Part shown: positions 1-8,191 of the stretch, piece after piece
Layout: each line of letters starts with the position of its first letter
How positions within the stretch are numbered: the stretch's first letter is position 1
Origin: Pseudomonas viridiflava
Lineage (GTDB): Bacteria; Pseudomonadota; Gammaproteobacteria; Pseudomonadales; Pseudomonadaceae
Assembly: GCF_900591205.1 (NCBI RefSeq)
Contig: NZ_UUPU01000033.1
Coordinates: forward strand, 1 to 64,000
Reading direction: 5' to 3'
DNA length: 64,000 nucleotides
The notes under the pieces: model-generated
Databases searched by the model: none
The model's input: only the letters and a program-made list of their open reading frames with translations
What the model was told of the DNA's origin: nothing
Translations under genes and position numbers: made by a program

Positions 1-429
1 CCGCTCGCCACAACAGCCCATTTGCTGTGAGAACAACGACAGCCCGGCGTTCGCCATGTTGCGTGAGGGATGGGCCTGAAGCCTCCCAACGTGGCGAGCG
101 GGCTTGCCCGCGTTGGGCTGCAAAGCAGCCCCACTAAAACCACCGAGGTTTTTCTGAAAGAACTCAGCGCCAGGTTTTGGGGCTGCTCCGCAACCCAACG
201 CGGGCAAGCCCGCTCGCCACAACAGCCCATTTGTTGTGAAAACAACGACAGCCCGGCGTTTGCCAGGTTGCGCGAGGGATGTGCCTGAAGCCTCCCAATG
301 TGGCGAGCGGGCTTGCCCGCGTTGGGCTGCAAAGCAGCCCCACTAAAACCACCGAGGTTTTTCTGAAAGAACTCAGCGCCAGGTTTTGGGGCTGCTGCGC
401 AACCCAACGCGGGCAAGCTCGCTCGCCAC
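1..429. repeat. Tandem 209-bp units carrying inverted REP-like elements
   Basis: The sequence repeats with a period of 209 bp: the string CGCTCGCCAC recurs at 2, 211 and 420. Two nearly identical full units (about 2-210 and 211-419, differing at roughly ten positions) are visible and the array continues off the left edge. Each unit holds a REP-like arm, GTGGCGAGCGGGCTTGCCCG (at 91 and 300), and its reverse complement about 100 bp further on, so a transcript could fold into long hairpins. This is the arrangement of a bacterial interspersed mosaic element (paired REPs), here amplified in tandem. Such elements in Pseudomonas are moved by RAYT transposases; none is in view. Confidence 0.85.
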
Positions 430-657
430 AAGCCCCGGCCTGAGTTAACGCGGTCATAAAATCGTGGGCCCCTTCCATATTTTTTTGACCTGCTTCGCTT
501 GGTGCAATCCTCTTGAATACTTGCCTGATCCTGCGAACTTGACGACATACGGATAGATACCCCTTGCGCAGTGGTCTAGAGTTCGACAATAAGCGGCCAT
601 CGCAACCTCACTATTAAAAAGGCCGCACCTACCGTCGATTAGCAGGTGAGCCCCGCC
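430..657. other. Intergenic stretch before the molybdenum hydroxylase operon
   Basis: No convincing gene is seen. A long minus-strand open frame crosses this stretch and the REP array but shows no protein-like content. The segment presumably holds the promoter of the operon that starts at 658. A possible -35 (TTGACG at about 538) lacks a well-placed -10, so no promoter is called. An SD-like AGGTGAG lies just before the first gene. Confidence 0.4.
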
Positions 658-1116
658 ATGGAATTACGTATTAACCAAAAGGCCTATCAGGTCGATGCCG
701 ACGCGGACACTCCATTATTGTGGGTGATCCGCGATGACCTGGGCCTGACCGGCACCAAGTACGGTTGCGGCCTGGCCCAATGCGGCGCCTGTTCGGTGCT
801 GGTCGATGGCAATGTGGTGCGTTCATGCGTGACACCAGTGGCCGGCGTGGTCGGGCGTGAGATCACCACCATTGAGGCCATTGAAGCCGATGAGGTGGGT
901 CAACGCGTGGTCAGCGCCTGGGTCGAGCACCAGGTTGCGCAGTGCGGTTATTGCCAGTCCGGCCAGGTGATGGCGGCCACCGCGCTGCTCAAGCACACCC
1001 CCGCACCCACCAATGCTCAGATCGACGCGGCGATGGTCAACCTGTGCCGCTGCGGCACCTATAACGCCATCCATGCCGCCATGCATGACCTGGCCGCCGG
1101 GAAGGAGACCGCCTGA
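658..1116 (+). CDS. 2Fe-2S subunit of an isoquinoline 1-oxidoreductase-type molybdenum hydroxylase
   Basis: This is the small iron-sulfur subunit (152 aa) of a xanthine dehydrogenase-family enzyme, passing electrons between the molybdenum cofactor and an external acceptor. The N-terminal half has the plant-type ferredoxin cysteines (C37, C42, C45, C57). The C-terminal half has the second [2Fe-2S] motifs, QCGYC and LCRCG. ATG 658 is chosen over an in-frame GTG at 646 because AGGTGAG sits about 8 nt upstream and the protein then begins with the usual short strand MELRIN. Its stop overlaps the next start by one base, so the two subunits are translationally coupled. The substrate cannot be read from the sequence; aldehydes or N-heteroaromatics are usual for the family. 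Confidence 0.9.
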   Translation: MELRINQKAYQVDADADTPLLWVIRDDLGLTGTKYGCGLAQCGACSVLVDGNVVRSCVTPVAGVVGREITTIEAIEADEVGQRVVSAWVEHQVAQCGYCQSGQVMAATALLKHTPAPTNAQIDAAMVNLCRCGTYNAIHAAMHDLAAGKETA

Positions 1117-3353
1117 TGAATACGCCTGTCGAAATCCCCGGCGTGGTAGTGGGCGATCCGGTCAACCTGTCGCGCCGACGTTTCCTGGCCAGTACGGCCG
1201 TGGGCGCGTTGGTCATCGGTTTCGGCCTGCCGCTGGGTTCGGCCAGGGTGCAGGCGGCCGCCGGCACCGCCGCTGAACGCGGCACCCAGGTGCCGGCGTT
1301 CCTGGAGATCCGCCCGGACGGCACAATCCGCTTGCTCAGCCCCTTTATGGAAGGCGGCCAAGGCACCCACACCGCCATGGCGCAGATCGTCGGCGAAGAG
1401 CTGGATGCCGACCCAGCCACTTTCATCGTGGAAGCCGCACCGCCTGGCGACGCTTACGTGGTGATGGACAACGGCATGCGCATCACCGGCGGCAGCATGT
1501 CGGTGCGCATGAGCTACCCGACTATGCGCCGCCTCGGCGCCCTGGCCCGCGCCATGCTGCTGCAGGCCGGTGCCGAGCAGCTCGGTGTGCCGCTGAGTGA
1601 GCTGACCACCCAACCTGGCCGAGTGGTGCACGCCGCGTCCGGCCGCTCCCTGGGCTACGGCGAGTTGGCCGGTCGCGCCCTGGACATGCCGGTGCCCGAC
1701 CCCGCCACCATTACCCTGCGTGATCCCAGCCAGTTCCGCTGGATCGGCAAGCCGGTAAAACGCGTGGACGCCTATGACAAATCCACCGGCAAGGCGCTGT
1801 ACAGCATCGACCTGAAAGTCGACGACATGCTGCACGCCGCCGTGCAGCACGCGCCGCGCCTGGGCCTGACTGTAGGCAGCCTGCGCAACCAGGCCCAAGT
1901 CGAGGCCATGAAGGGCGTGCATTCGGTGCATGTGCTGCCCGGTGCAGTGGCGGTGGTGGCCGAACGCTGGTGGCATGCCAAGCGTGCGGTGGAGGCCATC
2001 CAGGTCGACTGGCAGGAACCGACCGCCGATTCCAAAGTGCGTGCGATGCCTGCGGACTTCTCCAGCGACAAGTACCGCGACTTCCTCGCAGCCCAGCAAG
2101 GCCCGGCACGTGACGACGAAAACGAAGGCGATGTGGCCGCCGCGCTGAAAAATGCCAAGACCCAGGTCGAAGCCACCTACCACAACCAGTACGTCAACCA
2201 TGCGCAGCTGGAGCCGCCGTCGGCCCTGGCGCGCTTCAACCCGGACGGTTCGCTGGACATCTGGCTGCCCAACCAGGCGCCCGACATGTTCCGTGCCGAC
2301 ATCGCCAAACGCACCGGCCTGGCGCCTGCGCAAATCACTCTGCACTCACCGTTGCTCGGCGGTTTTTTCGGCCGGCATTTTCTCTACGACTCGGCCAGCC
2401 CCTACCCGCAGGCCATCGCGCTGGCCAAGGCGGTGGGCCGTCCGGTCAAGCTGATCTGGAGCCGTGAAGAAGAGTTCCTGCGGGATGTGCTGCGCCCGGT
2501 GGCAGTGGTCAAGTTTCGCGCCGCCCTGGACGCCGACGGCCTGCCGGTGGCGATCGAAGCGGTGAGCGCCACCGAAGGCCCCAGCGAAGCCATCGCCGGC
2601 AAACAGGGCGAGAAACTCGACCCCACGGCCCTCGAAGGGCTGTCGGGCAAAAGCTACGCGATCCCCAACAAGCGTATCGCGCAGATCTACGTCAAAGGCC
2701 CGGCGATGCTCGGCTACTGGCGCTCGGTGGGCAATTCGCTCAACGACTTTTTCTACGAAGCGTTCCTTGATGAGCTGGCGGACAAAGGCGGTCGCGACCC
2801 GTATGAGCTGCGTTTGCACTTGCTGCGCGACAACCCGCGCCTGACCACCTTGCTCAAGGCCGTCGGCGAGTTGTCCGGTGGTTGGAAGCGTGGCCCCTAC
2901 ACTGCCGAAGACGGCAGCCGCCGCGCACGCGGGGTGGCCATGGCCTCGCCGTTCGGTTCCCACGCGGCGGTGATCGCCGAAGTGTCGATTGAACAGGGCC
3001 AGGTCAAGGTGCATCAGATCTGGGAAGCCATCGACCCCGGCAGCATCGTCAACCCGGCGATTGTTGAAGCGCAGGTCAATGGCGCGGTAGCGCTGGGGTT
3101 ATCGCAAACGTTGCTGGAAGAAGCGGTGTACGTGGACGGCAAGCCACGGGCGCGTAACTACGACCTTTACCCGATCCTGCCGCCCTCGCGGATGGCCAAG
3201 GTGCACGTAAAGATTGTCGAGAGTGGCGAAAAGATGGGCGGTATCGGTGAGCCGCCGCTCCCGGCAGTGGCACCGGCCGTGGCCAATGCGGTGGCGCAGT
3301 TGACCGGCCAGCGGATTCGCAGCCTGCCATTAAGCCGACACACCTTCAGCTAA
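1116..3353 (+). CDS. Molybdopterin-binding large subunit, IorB/aldehyde oxidase type, Tat-exported
   Basis: This is the catalytic subunit (745 aa), which hydroxylates a substrate such as an aldehyde or N-heterocycle at a molybdenum cofactor. A twin-arginine signal (SRRRFLAST, about residues 20-28, followed by a hydrophobic stretch) indicates folded export, with the small subunit carried along. The molybdopterin-family blocks GGFFGRHF (about residue 414) and GGIGEPPLP near the C-terminus, with the active-site Glu, are present. It lacks FAD and 2Fe-2S domains, as expected of the split IorAB type. The gene is followed 16 nt later by a tri-heme cytochrome c, the likely electron acceptor. Substrate unassigned. 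Confidence 0.88.
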   Translation: MNTPVEIPGVVVGDPVNLSRRRFLASTAVGALVIGFGLPLGSARVQAAAGTAAERGTQVPAFLEIRPDGTIRLLSPFMEGGQGTHTAMAQIVGEELDADPATFIVEAAPPGDAYVVMDNGMRITGGSMSVRMSYPTMRRLGALARAMLLQAGAEQLGVPLSELTTQPGRVVHAASGRSLGYGELAGRALDMPVPDPATITLRDPSQFRWIGKPVKRVDAYDKSTGKALYSIDLKVDDMLHAAVQHAPRLGLTVGSLRNQAQVEAMKGVHSVHVLPGAVAVVAERWWHAKRAVEAIQVDWQEPTADSKVRAMPADFSSDKYRDFLAAQQGPARDDENEGDVAAALKNAKTQVEATYHNQYVNHAQLEPPSALARFNPDGSLDIWLPNQAPDMFRADIAKRTGLAPAQITLHSPLLGGFFGRHFLYDSASPYPQAIALAKAVGRPVKLIWSREEEFLRDVLRPVAVVKFRAALDADGLPVAIEAVSATEGPSEAIAGKQGEKLDPTALEGLSGKSYAIPNKRIAQIYVKGPAMLGYWRSVGNSLNDFFYEAFLDELADKGGRDPYELRLHLLRDNPRLTTLLKAVGELSGGWKRGPYTAEDGSRRARGVAMASPFGSHAAVIAEVSIEQGQVKVHQIWEAIDPGSIVNPAIVEAQVNGAVALGLSQTLLEEAVYVDGKPRARNYDLYPILPPSRMAKVHVKIVESGEKMGGIGEPPLPAVAPAVANAVAQLTGQRIRSLPLSRHTFS

Positions 3354-3369
3354 CCGAGCGAGACTGCCC

Positions 3370-4710
3370 ATGAACAACCGTCGATTCGCAAGAACCGCAG
3401 GCTGGCTGGTGCTGCCCTGCCTGGTCGCAGCCGCTGTGCTGGCCTGGTATGTCACACGCCAGCCCACGTCCCCTTTTGAACAGGCGCAGGCCGCCAGTGC
3501 CGACGCCGCGCTGGTCAGCCGTGGCGAGTACGTCGCTCGTCTCAGCGACTGCGTGGCCTGCCACAGCCTGGCGGGCAAAGCCCCCTTCGCCGGCGGCCTG
3601 GAAATGGCCACGCCGCTGGGCGCGATTCACGCCACCAATATCACCCCCGACCGGGACACCGGCATCGGCACCTACAGCCTGGCCGACTTCGATCGGGCGG
3701 TACGCCACGGCGTGGCACCGGGTGGCCGTCGGCTGTACCCGGCCATGCCCTACCCGTCTTACGTCAAGCTGAGCGATGACGACATCCGGGCGCTGTACGC
3801 GTTTTTCATGCAGGGCGTGCAACCGGCCAAGCAACCGAATATCCCCAGCGATATTCCCTGGCCGCTCAACCTGCGCTGGCCCATCGCCCTGTGGAACGGC
3901 CTGTTCGCCCCCACAGCCACCTACGCGGCCAAGCCCGAGCAGGACGCGCTGTGGAATCGCGGCGCGTATATCGTCCAGGGCCCGGGCCATTGCGGCAGCT
4001 GCCACACGCCGCGCAGCCTGGCCTTCAACGAGAAAGCCCTGGACGAATCCGGCGCGCCGTTTCTCGCCGGCGCCCTGCTCGACGGCTGGTACGCACCCAG
4101 CCTGCGCCAGGACCCCAACACCGGCCTGGGCCGCTGGAGCGAACCCGAGATCGTGCAGTTCCTGAAGACCGGGCGTAACAAACATGCGGTGGTCTACGGT
4201 TCGATGACCGAAGCCTTCAACAACTCCACCCAGTTCATGGCCGACGACGACCTGGCCGCCATCGCCCGTTACCTCAAGTCCCTGCCCGGCGACCCGCAGC
4301 GCGACGGCACGCCCTGGCAGTACGTGACCGCCGACACGCGCCAGGACAGCCCCGGCGCCCACACCTACGCGACCCGCTGCGCCTCGTGCCACGGCCTCGA
4401 CGGCAAGGGCCAGCCCGAGTGGATGCCGCCGCTGGCCGGCGCCACCTCGGCACTGGCCAAGGAAAGCGCCTCGGCCATCAACATCACCCTCAACGGCTCG
4501 CAACGCATCGTCGCCGCCGGCGTGCCCGACGCCTATCGCATGCCGGCCTTTCGCGAGCAATTGTCCGATGCGCAAATTGCCCAGGTGTTGACCTACATGC
4601 GCAGCACCTGGGGCAACCACGGTGAAGCGGTCGACGCGAAGGCGGTGGGCAAACTGCGCGGGCATACTGACCCGGCCAGCAGCAGCCCGATTATTTTGCA
4701 TATGCGCTGA
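3370..4710 (+). CDS. Tri-heme cytochrome c partner of the molybdenum hydroxylase
   Basis: A 446-aa membrane-anchored or exported cytochrome c. A hydrophobic N-terminal helix (about residues 11-27) is followed by three class I heme domains with CVACH (61-65), CGSCH (about 207-211) and CASCH (about 337-341). This is the layout of the cytochrome subunit of membrane alcohol dehydrogenases and of periplasmic IorAB-type aldehyde dehydrogenases. It would take electrons from the upstream subunits and pass them to the respiratory chain. It is co-oriented and only 16 nt downstream of the Mo subunit. In nicotinate dehydrogenase the comparable hemes are fused to the large subunit; here they are separate. 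Confidence 0.9.
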   Translation: MNNRRFARTAGWLVLPCLVAAAVLAWYVTRQPTSPFEQAQAASADAALVSRGEYVARLSDCVACHSLAGKAPFAGGLEMATPLGAIHATNITPDRDTGIGTYSLADFDRAVRHGVAPGGRRLYPAMPYPSYVKLSDDDIRALYAFFMQGVQPAKQPNIPSDIPWPLNLRWPIALWNGLFAPTATYAAKPEQDALWNRGAYIVQGPGHCGSCHTPRSLAFNEKALDESGAPFLAGALLDGWYAPSLRQDPNTGLGRWSEPEIVQFLKTGRNKHAVVYGSMTEAFNNSTQFMADDDLAAIARYLKSLPGDPQRDGTPWQYVTADTRQDSPGAHTYATRCASCHGLDGKGQPEWMPPLAGATSALAKESASAINITLNGSQRIVAAGVPDAYRMPAFREQLSDAQIAQVLTYMRSTWGNHGEAVDAKAVGKLRGHTDPASSSPIILHMR

Positions 4711-4780
4711 AAGCCCGGCAGATGGCCCCACCGACGCGACCGCCGGGTGGTGCGCAACCAGCCTCACGAGTCATAACGCA

Positions 4781-4805
4781 TGCGGGCCACCCTGGGTGGC
4801 CCGCA
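4781..4805. terminator. Bidirectional hairpin between convergent genes
   Basis: An 11-bp perfect stem (TGCGGGCCACC pairing with GGTGGCCCGCA, loop CTG) lies between the convergent ends of the cytochrome c gene (4710) and the GH28 gene (4814). It has no strong T-tract on either side, so it is a probable but not classic intrinsic terminator. Confidence 0.6.
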
Positions 4806-4813
4806 GTTCTGCC

Positions 4814-6619
4814 CTACTGCGTCGGCGCTGGCTGAACATCCTTGAAACTCAAGCCCGAGCTGCCCGTGATCTGCCATGGGTTGGCGGCGCCCTGCCCGCT
4901 GAACACCACGCGCTCAAAGCGCGAGTCTTTCAAGCCGTCAATCCGCGCCCCGGCGGCGCCGCGAAAACGCACATCCTCGAACACCAAGCCCGTATGGTAG
5001 GCGTTGTGCTCGCTGTCACCCTTGACCTCGAGTGCACTGCCGTGGGCATTTTCGACGCTGACATTGCTGACGTGGATGTCCTTGAACTGCCCTGCGACGG
5101 TGGAGCGCCGGTAGTCGAGCTTGGCGTTCGGGTCGTTGTAGTCCAGGGTAAAGATGAACGCCTGCTTGACCGTGTTGCGCAGCGCCGAATCGCGGAAAAT
5201 CACGTGGCGCGCCCCGCCGCCCATAAAGTTGGTGCTCTTCATGCGCAGCCCGGCGTCGGTGCCGTCGGAGACGTTGTCTTCGGCCAGGATGTTCTGAATC
5301 CATGCGCCGGTGTGGCTGCCGGCAACCACCATGCCGTGGCCCTTGCGAAAGTAATTATTGAAGATCCACGCGTCTTGCTGCGGCGGCTGGTGCACGGCAT
5401 CCGCACCGGTGCCGGCAGCGAAATTGACACAATCATCGCCGGTGTCGAAGAAGTTATTGAAGACCATCGCGCCTTTGCTGTTGGCGAACTCGATGCCGTC
5501 ACCGTTGTTGGCGTCGTACGTGATGTGGCGGGTGTTGGCCAACACCACGTTCTCGGTTTCCAGGTTCATGATCCCGTGGAACGCCGGGTTCACCACGGTA
5601 AAACCACCGTAGAACACGTTTTTGACATTGCGCAGGGTAATCAGCGAGGAGCGCATCTGCCCATACGCGTCCTTGACGTTCATGCCGCGTGCCACCGCTT
5701 GCTCCACCTGCGCCTTGGCCAGGATGCCGTCTTGCAGATAACGCGTATTGTCGCTGGGCAGGTAAAACGGCAGGGCCTGGCCACGCTCGTCAATCACGTC
5801 GGGGTTGCGCTTCCAGCCGTTGCCGTCGAGGGTGCCTTTGCCGACGATGCGGATATTCTCGAACGCCTGATGCTGACGCGGGTCACGCGGCAAAGCATTG
5901 ATCAGCGAGGCCGGGCGTACGGTGCTGGAATACGGGTACTGGACATAGCCCGCCAGCGGGTAATCTTCGGCGCGCTCGGAACCGAGCAGGGTCGCGCCTT
6001 CGGCGATCTCCAGGGTCATATTGCTCTTTAGGTAGAGCGCCCCGCTTTTGTAGGTGCCCTTGGGCAGCAACACGGTGCAACCCGAGGTGCAGGCGTCAAT
6101 GGCGCTCTGGATCGCCTGGGTATCGAGGTGAGTACCATCGCCTTTGGCACCGTAGGTTCTTACGTCGAAGATCACCGGGGCTTTGCGGGTGCGCTGCAGC
6201 ACGGGCGGGCTGTCGGCGGACTCTTTGCCATTGCCATCCACCGAGCGCACGGTGAAGCGGTAGGCGGTATCCGGCTTCAGACCTTGTGCGGTGTAGCTGT
6301 GAAGGCCGATGCGATGGTGAAAGTTCGCGGTGTCTTGCTGGTAGAAATGGTCGATGTAGGGTTTGGCCGGCGATACCTGATCATGGTTGGCATTGCTGCC
6401 ACCCAACAGCGTGCCGTTGGCATATACCCGATAATCCTTGATATCAGCATGCGCGGCGGGCTTTTCCCAGACCAGAATGATTTCCCGATCATCAAACGCC
6501 AGCGTCGGTACTTGCACTTTTGACGGCGCTTGGAGGGCCCAGGACAGCGGGCTGCAGCCGAGTGCCAGAAGCACCAGTGCACAACGCATCGCGGTGTTTC
6601 GAGGGGGTTGATACGGCAT
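4814..6619 (-). CDS. Secreted GH28 polygalacturonase-like glycoside hydrolase
   Basis: A 601-aa exported pectin-degrading enzyme, predicted to hydrolyse alpha-1,4 galacturonosyl bonds in polygalacturonate or its oligomers. It has a signal peptide (hydrophobic run then a cleavage region near residue 28), a fibronectin III-like segment (about 35-125), and a right-handed beta-helix that begins at VRTYGAKGDGTHLDT, the usual start of pectate-lyase-like folds. GH28 catalytic signatures are visible: NGDGIEF, TGDDC, GHGMVV and LRMKS (in place of RIK). Start ATG 6619 has AAGGAG about 7 nt upstream. It is the last gene of a minus-strand run after kdgD and a tautomerase-like gene, tying it to galacturonate catabolism. 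Exo versus endo action is not decidable. Confidence 0.85.
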   Translation of the reverse strand: MPYQPPRNTAMRCALVLLALGCSPLSWALQAPSKVQVPTLAFDDREIILVWEKPAAHADIKDYRVYANGTLLGGSNANHDQVSPAKPYIDHFYQQDTANFHHRIGLHSYTAQGLKPDTAYRFTVRSVDGNGKESADSPPVLQRTRKAPVIFDVRTYGAKGDGTHLDTQAIQSAIDACTSGCTVLLPKGTYKSGALYLKSNMTLEIAEGATLLGSERAEDYPLAGYVQYPYSSTVRPASLINALPRDPRQHQAFENIRIVGKGTLDGNGWKRNPDVIDERGQALPFYLPSDNTRYLQDGILAKAQVEQAVARGMNVKDAYGQMRSSLITLRNVKNVFYGGFTVVNPAFHGIMNLETENVVLANTRHITYDANNGDGIEFANSKGAMVFNNFFDTGDDCVNFAAGTGADAVHQPPQQDAWIFNNYFRKGHGMVVAGSHTGAWIQNILAEDNVSDGTDAGLRMKSTNFMGGGARHVIFRDSALRNTVKQAFIFTLDYNDPNAKLDYRRSTVAGQFKDIHVSNVSVENAHGSALEVKGDSEHNAYHTGLVFEDVRFRGAAGARIDGLKDSRFERVVFSGQGAANPWQITGSSGLSFKDVQPAPTQ

Positions 6620-6660
6620 GTTGTTCTCCTTGTTTTTGCCGGTTTTACGCTGAGGCGGCG

Positions 6661-7029
6661 TTACGCCGACGCCGCGCTTTGTTCCAGGTATTGGCTGCGA
6701 TTGACGAAGGTCTCTCGCGGCATCTCTCGCACATCCATGGACAGGTTCTCAACCTGCGGCAGCAACGCCACCAGCGCCGCCACAGTGGCTGAAGCCAGGC
6801 TGTGGCGTTGCTCCACGCTGCGCCCGGTGAACAGGAACAGGGCAACGTGTACGAACTCATCCTGGGTCGTGCCGCAACGGTAATGGGTAAAACCGTTCAG
6901 GCGTACCTTGATATCCCCCGCCTTGAACAGGCCAAGCCCGTCGAGTGCGTCATGCACGGCGGCCAGCAGGGTCTGTTCGCCGACACGCCGGGCCAGGGCT
7001 ACAGGGCAATCAATAATGCAGTGAGGCAT
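6661..7029 (-). CDS. 5-carboxymethyl-2-hydroxymuconate isomerase-like tautomerase
   Basis: A 122-aa protein of the CHMI branch of the tautomerase superfamily. It begins MPHCIID, so removal of Met leaves the catalytic N-terminal Pro typical of the fold. It also has the family's LNGFTHYRCG and MDVREM segments. Start ATG 7029 is chosen because AAGGAG precedes it by 6 nt and only this start exposes Pro. The family normally isomerises homoprotocatechuate ring-cleavage products, but here it sits between kdgD and the GH28 gene, with no homoprotocatechuate genes. A role in keto-enol isomerisation of an acid-sugar intermediate is an inference from position only. Confidence 0.8.
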   Translation of the reverse strand: MPHCIIDCPVALARRVGEQTLLAAVHDALDGLGLFKAGDIKVRLNGFTHYRCGTTQDEFVHVALFLFTGRSVEQRHSLASATVAALVALLPQVENLSMDVREMPRETFVNRSQYLEQSAASA

Positions 7030-7089
7030 GTTCAACTCCTTGCGATCACACACAACAGCGGCGCCACCGGGGCGCCGCAGACTGACGCC

Positions 7090-8001
7090 TTACTGGGCGC
7101 CGAGGGACTTGATCAGCACTGCCAACTGCTCCACCTCATCGGGCAGCAGGTCGGTCAGCGGCGCTCGTACCGGGCCCGCATCATGGCCCACCAGGCGCGC
7201 ACCGGCCTTGACGATGCTCACGCCATAGCCTTCGCAACGGTTACGAATGGCCAGGTACGGCAGGAAGAAATCGTCGATCAGACGCCCCACCGTGGCGTGA
7301 TCATCGGCAGCCACGGCGCGGTAGAAATCCATCGCGGTTTTCGGGATGAAATTGAACACCGCCGAGGAATACACCGGCACGCCAAGCGCTTTATAAGCGG
7401 CGGCATAGACCTCCGCAGTCGGCAGGCCGCCGAGGTAGGTCAGGCGCTCGCCCAGACGGCGGCGGATGCTGACCATGGATTCAACCTCACCAATGCCGTC
7501 CTTGAAACCGATCAGGTTCGGGCAGCGCTCGGCCAATTGTTCCAGGCTGTCGGCGTTGAGACGGCACAGGTTGCGGTTGTACACCACCACACCGAAATCC
7601 ACCGAGTTGCACACCTGCTCGACATGCGCCACCAAGCCTTTCTGACTGGCTTCGGTGAGGTAATGCGGCATCAGCAGAATACCGGCGGCGCCCAGGCGCT
7701 CAGCCTCTTGGGCATAGGCGATGGCCTGGCGTGTAGGGCCGCCGGCACCGGCGAGGATCGGCACCTGGCCTTTGCAGGTGTCAACAGCAGTCTTGATGAT
7801 CTGCGTGTACTCCTTGGGCTCCAGGGAGAAAAATTCCCCGGTGCCGCCTGCGGCAAACAACGCACTGGCACCATAGGGCGCCAGCCATTCCAGGCGACGT
7901 GCGTAGGTGTCGGCACGGAAGTCGCCGGCGGCGTCAAAGTCGGTGACCGGGAACGAGAGCAAGCCGGAAGACAGGACTGTTTTTAATTCTTGTGGCGTCA
8001 T
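7090..8001 (-). CDS. kdgD: 5-dehydro-4-deoxyglucarate dehydratase
   Basis: A 303-aa member of the DapA/NAL aldolase superfamily. It converts 5-dehydro-4-deoxy-D-glucarate (2-keto-3-deoxyglucarate) into 2,5-dioxopentanoate, CO2 and water, the decarboxylating step of oxidative galacturonate and glucarate breakdown. The N-terminus [14 protein letters not shown], the substrate loop GGTGEFFSL, the Tyr motif VVYNRN and the Schiff-base lysine in LIGFKDGIG are all present. ATG 8001 is preferred over TTG 8010 because it has a TGAGG about 9 nt upstream. It leads a kdgD, tautomerase, GH28 transcription unit. An FCD-type operator-like site lies 50 nt upstream. The dehydrogenase for the next step is not in the window. 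Confidence 0.93.
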   Translation of the reverse strand: MTPQELKTVLSSGLLSFPVTDFDAAGDFRADTYARRLEWLAPYGASALFAAGGTGEFFSLEPKEYTQIIKTAVDTCKGQVPILAGAGGPTRQAIAYAQEAERLGAAGILLMPHYLTEASQKGLVAHVEQVCNSVDFGVVVYNRNLCRLNADSLEQLAERCPNLIGFKDGIGEVESMVSIRRRLGERLTYLGGLPTAEVYAAAYKALGVPVYSSAVFNFIPKTAMDFYRAVAADDHATVGRLIDDFFLPYLAIRNRCEGYGVSIVKAGARLVGHDAGPVRAPLTDLLPDEVEQLAVLIKSLGAQ

Positions 8002-8050
8002 GGTTCGCAAACCTCAAATCGAAAATAAATGGAATACCTCAAGAGGTACG

Positions 8051-8061
8051 TCATCGTACAA
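8051..8061. promoter_or_regulatory. Candidate GntR (FCD-type) operator upstream of kdgD
   Basis: TCATCGTACAA lies 50 nt upstream of the kdgD start. It is the same sequence found at 16404 upstream of the enolase-superfamily gene. One half fits the FadR/FCD operator pattern TNGTNNNACNA (ACNA side); the other half has AT instead of GT. The regulator is probably the gene at 18275-19054. Confidence 0.6.
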
Positions 8062-8166
8062 CTATAGATTGGTCAGTGCCAACCTCTAAACGCCCTTTCA
8101 TTGAGGAATGCCAGATACCACAATGAAATATGGCGATAAAACACTTTATGGGTAAATAGCCAAAAA

Positions 8167-8187
8167 CAAAGTCATACGATGACTTTG
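8167..8187 (-). terminator. Hairpin terminator of the ABC operon, with operator-like core
   Basis: A perfect 9-bp inverted repeat, CAAAGTCAT / ATGACTTTG with a 3-nt loop, begins 4 nt after the stop codon at 8192. Read on the minus strand it is followed at once by TTTTTGG, as expected of an intrinsic terminator for the ABC transporter operon. Its core TCATACGATGA also resembles the GntR operator sites of this locus, so it may serve kdgD regulation too. Confidence 0.7.
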
Positions 8188-8191
8188 CTTT

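Noticed and set aside
1..429. CRISPR array
   Set aside because: The unit is 209 bp with near-identical content throughout; there are no short repeats with unique spacers and no cas genes.
164..589. 141-codon minus-strand open frame over the REP array
   Set aside because: It runs through repeat units and has no recognisable protein features.
1059..2345. 428-codon frame antisense to the molybdenum subunit
   Set aside because: It is a high-GC shadow of a well-supported gene, rich in His, Gln, Gly and Arg with no family motif.
3346..4767. 473-codon frame antisense to the cytochrome c gene
   Set aside because: The plus strand has three heme motifs and a signal helix; the antisense frame has none.
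4622..6031. 469-codon plus-strand frame over the GH28 gene
   Set aside because: It starts inside the cytochrome gene and crosses the terminator hairpin, and the GH28 motifs are on the other strand.
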